Positions 5,487 to 5,698 of a stretch of DNA of 5,698 nt are shown here, piece after piece; position 1 is the first letter of the stretch, and every line of letters starts with the position of its first letter. A model generated the notes under the pieces. That model did no database searches and was not told the origin of the DNA. It worked only from the letters and a program-made list of their open reading frames with translations. The position numbers were made by a program, and so were the translations under genes. The DNA lies in assembly GCA_038744645.1 (NCBI GenBank), contig JBCDMA010000258.1, positions 1 to 5,698 of the forward strand, written 5' to 3'. This DNA is from Glaciecola sp038744645. GTDB lineage: Bacteria > Pseudomonadota > Gammaproteobacteria > Enterobacterales > Alteromonadaceae.

Positions 5487-5698
5487 TTAGACAGGGTTGA
5501 TGCCGTTAATGGATAAAATGTGTTTTTGCAGTAGATCTAAGAATACGCTTAGCCTGCGAGGTTGATGTCGATTCGGCAAGAAGGCAAGGTGAATAGTTAA
5601 TGTCGGCGCACTCCAGTTCGGTAAAACATTTACAAGCGTGCCACTTCGAAGTTCATCTTCAACGAACCATTGCGGTAATACAGCAATGCCGGCGCCCA
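5487..5698 (-). CDS. LysR-family regulator, C-terminal part (cut by window edge)
   Basis: The minus strand reads open from the right edge for 69 codons to a TAA at 5487-5489. The translation starts GAGIAVLPQWFVEDELRSGT and continues LVNVLPNW, then RHQPRRLSVFLDLL, ending INGINPV. This is the usual end of a LysR effector-binding domain: a G-x-GI-x-x-LP strand and helix, an E/D-L-x-x-G-x-L-V-x-V-L-P-x-W segment, and a final helix of the F-x-D-x-L type. It resembles the CrgA/DsdC-like half of the family more than the regulator at the left end of the window. The HTH and start lie outside, so its target cannot be guessed. It is followed by the cyclase gene on the same strand after 166 bp, with no clear terminator between them. 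Confidence 0.8.
   Translation of the reverse strand, partial: GAGIAVLPQWFVEDELRSGTLVNVLPNWSAPTLTIHLAFLPNRHQPRRLSVFLDLLQKHILSINGINPV

Overview
The window looks like ordinary chromosomal DNA from a marine gammaproteobacterium, probably of the Alteromonadales (Alteromonas/Glaciecola-like). This is inferred from the moderate base composition, an aspartate-semialdehyde dehydrogenase that aligns almost end to end with the E. coli type, and a hybrid-Prx5-type peroxiredoxin. No genus can be proven from the sequence alone. I see no rRNA, tRNA, insertion sequence, CRISPR array or phage gene.

Layout, left to right: an AT-rich non-coding edge (1-107) with an imperfect A-rich direct repeat; a LysR-family regulator on the minus strand (108-1031); an alpha/beta hydrolase of the MEST/epoxide-hydrolase/haloalkane-dehalogenase type on the minus strand (1192-2049); a 220-bp divergent intergenic region with two dyad symmetries; a stand-alone Prx5/type II peroxiredoxin on the plus strand (2270-2800) with a textbook intrinsic terminator; asd on the plus strand (3003-4127); a six-TM membrane diguanylate cyclase on the minus strand (4145-5320), convergent with asd and separated from it by 17 bp within a hairpin; a 166-bp gap with a perfect 9-bp inverted repeat; and the 3' end of a second LysR-family regulator on the minus strand (5487 to the right edge).

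The genes do not form one obvious pathway. Asd is a core biosynthetic enzyme (lysine, threonine, methionine, diaminopimelate) with its own leader. The peroxiredoxin is a monocistronic peroxide-detoxifying unit. The hydrolase and the first LysR gene run in tandem 160 bp apart and might be functionally linked, but nothing proves it. The cyclase would raise cyclic di-GMP in response to an unknown membrane signal.

I found no clear sign of a new multi-gene system. The points most worth a second look are the bacterial relative of the animal imprinted-gene product MEST, the Prx domain of a normally Prx-Grx hybrid enzyme standing alone with a second cysteine, the missing inhibitory-site arginine in the cyclase, and several well-formed dyads in intergenic DNA.
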